This document shows, one piece after another, positions 63,505-64,000 of a DNA stretch of 64,000 bases. The notes below the pieces were generated by a model. The model ran no database searches. It had not been told where the DNA came from and saw only the letters and a program-made list of their open reading frames with translations. The stretch spans positions 24,739 through 88,738 of the forward strand of contig JAMPIC010000002.1 in the NCBI GenBank assembly GCA_023663025.1. Direction: 5' to 3'. How positions within the stretch are numbered: the stretch's first letter is position 1; each line of letters begins with the position of its first letter. Source of the DNA: Prevotella sp. GTDB lineage: Bacteria > Bacillota > Clostridia > Oscillospirales > Ruminococcaceae. The translations under genes and the position numbers were made by a program.

Positions 63505-64000
63505 TCAGCTTATCTGGTGCTTTTTAAAGGCGCGGCTTGCAAAAAATACGCAAACGCAGGAAACGACCGCCGCAAATATCGGCAGGAAAACATAAGGCGG
63601 AATTATCACCCCGAATATTTCGTACTGATACTCGCTAAACGAACCCCAGTGCGCCATCATATTTGTTGGCAAAAGCGGTTCAAGGGTATATACCCAAATC
63701 GGCGAACCGTCGGGTACGGTTATAATCATCGGCGCGATAAGGAGTATCGCCATTACCACAATAGTGCTGAACGGCGTTTTGAAAATTGCCGAAAGCATAG
63801 CTGTAATCGCCGCGAAAAGCAGACAGGCGGCAAGCATGGAAACCGAATAGAGAACCGCGCTCTCCCCTACCGTTATGCTGTAGGGGAAAACATTTCCAAG
63901 CATTATAAGCACGCCGTCCGCGCCGCCGCTTCCCCAGACTGCCATTGTTTCGGCATAGCTTGCCGCCGTCAGAAAGATTATCAGCACCGCCGCTATGACA
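63505..64000 (-). CDS. ABC-2 type permease, C-terminal part (cut by window end)
   Basis: The frame is open to the right edge, so only the C-terminal 165 residues are seen. It has four hydrophobic segments: near the N-terminal end of the fragment, SMLAACLLFAAITAMLSAIF, FSTIVVMAILLIAPMIITVP and VFLPIFAAVVSCVCVFFASR. This looks like an ABC-2 family permease of the kind paired with a separate ATPase, as in antibiotic-export or resistance operons. The partner genes would lie beyond 64000. A TTA... stop ends at 63505 next to the terminator. Confidence 0.75.
   Translation of the reverse strand, partial: VIAAVLIIFLTAASYAETMAVWGSGGADGVLIMLGNVFPYSITVGESAVLYSVSMLAACLLFAAITAMLSAIFKTPFSTIVVMAILLIAPMIITVPDGSPIWVYTLEPLLPTNMMAHWGSFSEYQYEIFGVIIPPYVFLPIFAAVVSCVCVFFASRAFKKHQIS

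Noticed and set aside
1..64000. tRNA, rRNA, prophage or insertion sequence with transposase
   Set aside because: No cloverleaf, rRNA core sequence, integrase, transposase or phage structural gene was recognised on either strand.

Overview
The window looks like chromosomal DNA of an anaerobic, gut-type member of the Clostridia (Ruminococcaceae/Oscillospiraceae-like; inferred from gene content, not searched). Supporting signs are moderate GC, strong AAGGAGG ribosome binding sites, frequent GTG/TTG starts, sigma-A promoters of the TTGACA/TTGCAA-17-TATAAT type, T-box leaders on tRNA synthetase genes, a four-cysteine S14 protein, a KOW protein between map and infA, a soj/spo0J/noc-like cluster and a relic of a CotJC-type spore coat catalase. 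No tRNA or rRNA gene was seen.

Layout. 1-4.9 kb (minus strand): a cysteine T-box operon, cysE - C5 methyltransferase - Eco47II/Sau96I-type endonuclease - cysS, then a small zinc-ribbon gene; the block is flanked by multi-hairpin repeats. 5.5-14.3 kb: single genes (amidohydrolase, small RHH regulator, fumarase alpha subunit, pseudouridine synthase, MsmX-type sugar ABC ATPase, small XRE/RHH pair, prolyl-tRNA synthetase). 15.0-32.2 kb: the full S10-spc-alpha superoperon from rpsJ to rplQ, including secY, adk, map, infA and rpoA. 32.3-36.2 kb (minus): pheST behind a phenylalanine T-box. 36.2-43.8 kb: membrane protein, degenerate AcpS, NAD(P)HX repair enzyme, three lipoproteins, greA, lysS. 44.0-46.8 kb (minus): parA-parB-noc with two parS sites. 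47-64 kb: VanY-type carboxypeptidase, ECF-like sigma factor with a very long C-terminal extension, mscL, heterodimeric ABC exporter, calcium-type P-ATPase, a decayed region, aminopeptidase P, enolase, an XRE regulator and a partial ABC-2 permease.

The most unusual content is non-coding or very small. Two loci (about 7.70-8.03 kb and 14.53-14.87 kb) each hold a minus-strand gene for a 36-41 residue single-helix peptide, convergent with a promoter-driven short RNA and sharing one bidirectional terminator. In the first locus the short RNA carries a 12-nt perfect antisense match to the peptide's start-codon region. This is the layout of a type I toxin-antitoxin module of the Fst/par class, with peptides I do not recognise. 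A third convergent short RNA lies behind the RHH regulator at 7.1 kb.

The genome is rich in repeats. Heptamer tandem arrays (CTCTATC, TTGCTTC, TTGACAG types) sit in the spacers of the ribosomal superoperon, mostly just upstream of Shine-Dalgarno sites. Multi-hairpin REP-like elements and a MITE-like element are scattered elsewhere. The S10 leader carries three tandem 34-36 nt hairpin units.

Functional assignments are from recognised motifs and gene order. Small proteins, RNAs and repeats are sequence-based inferences.
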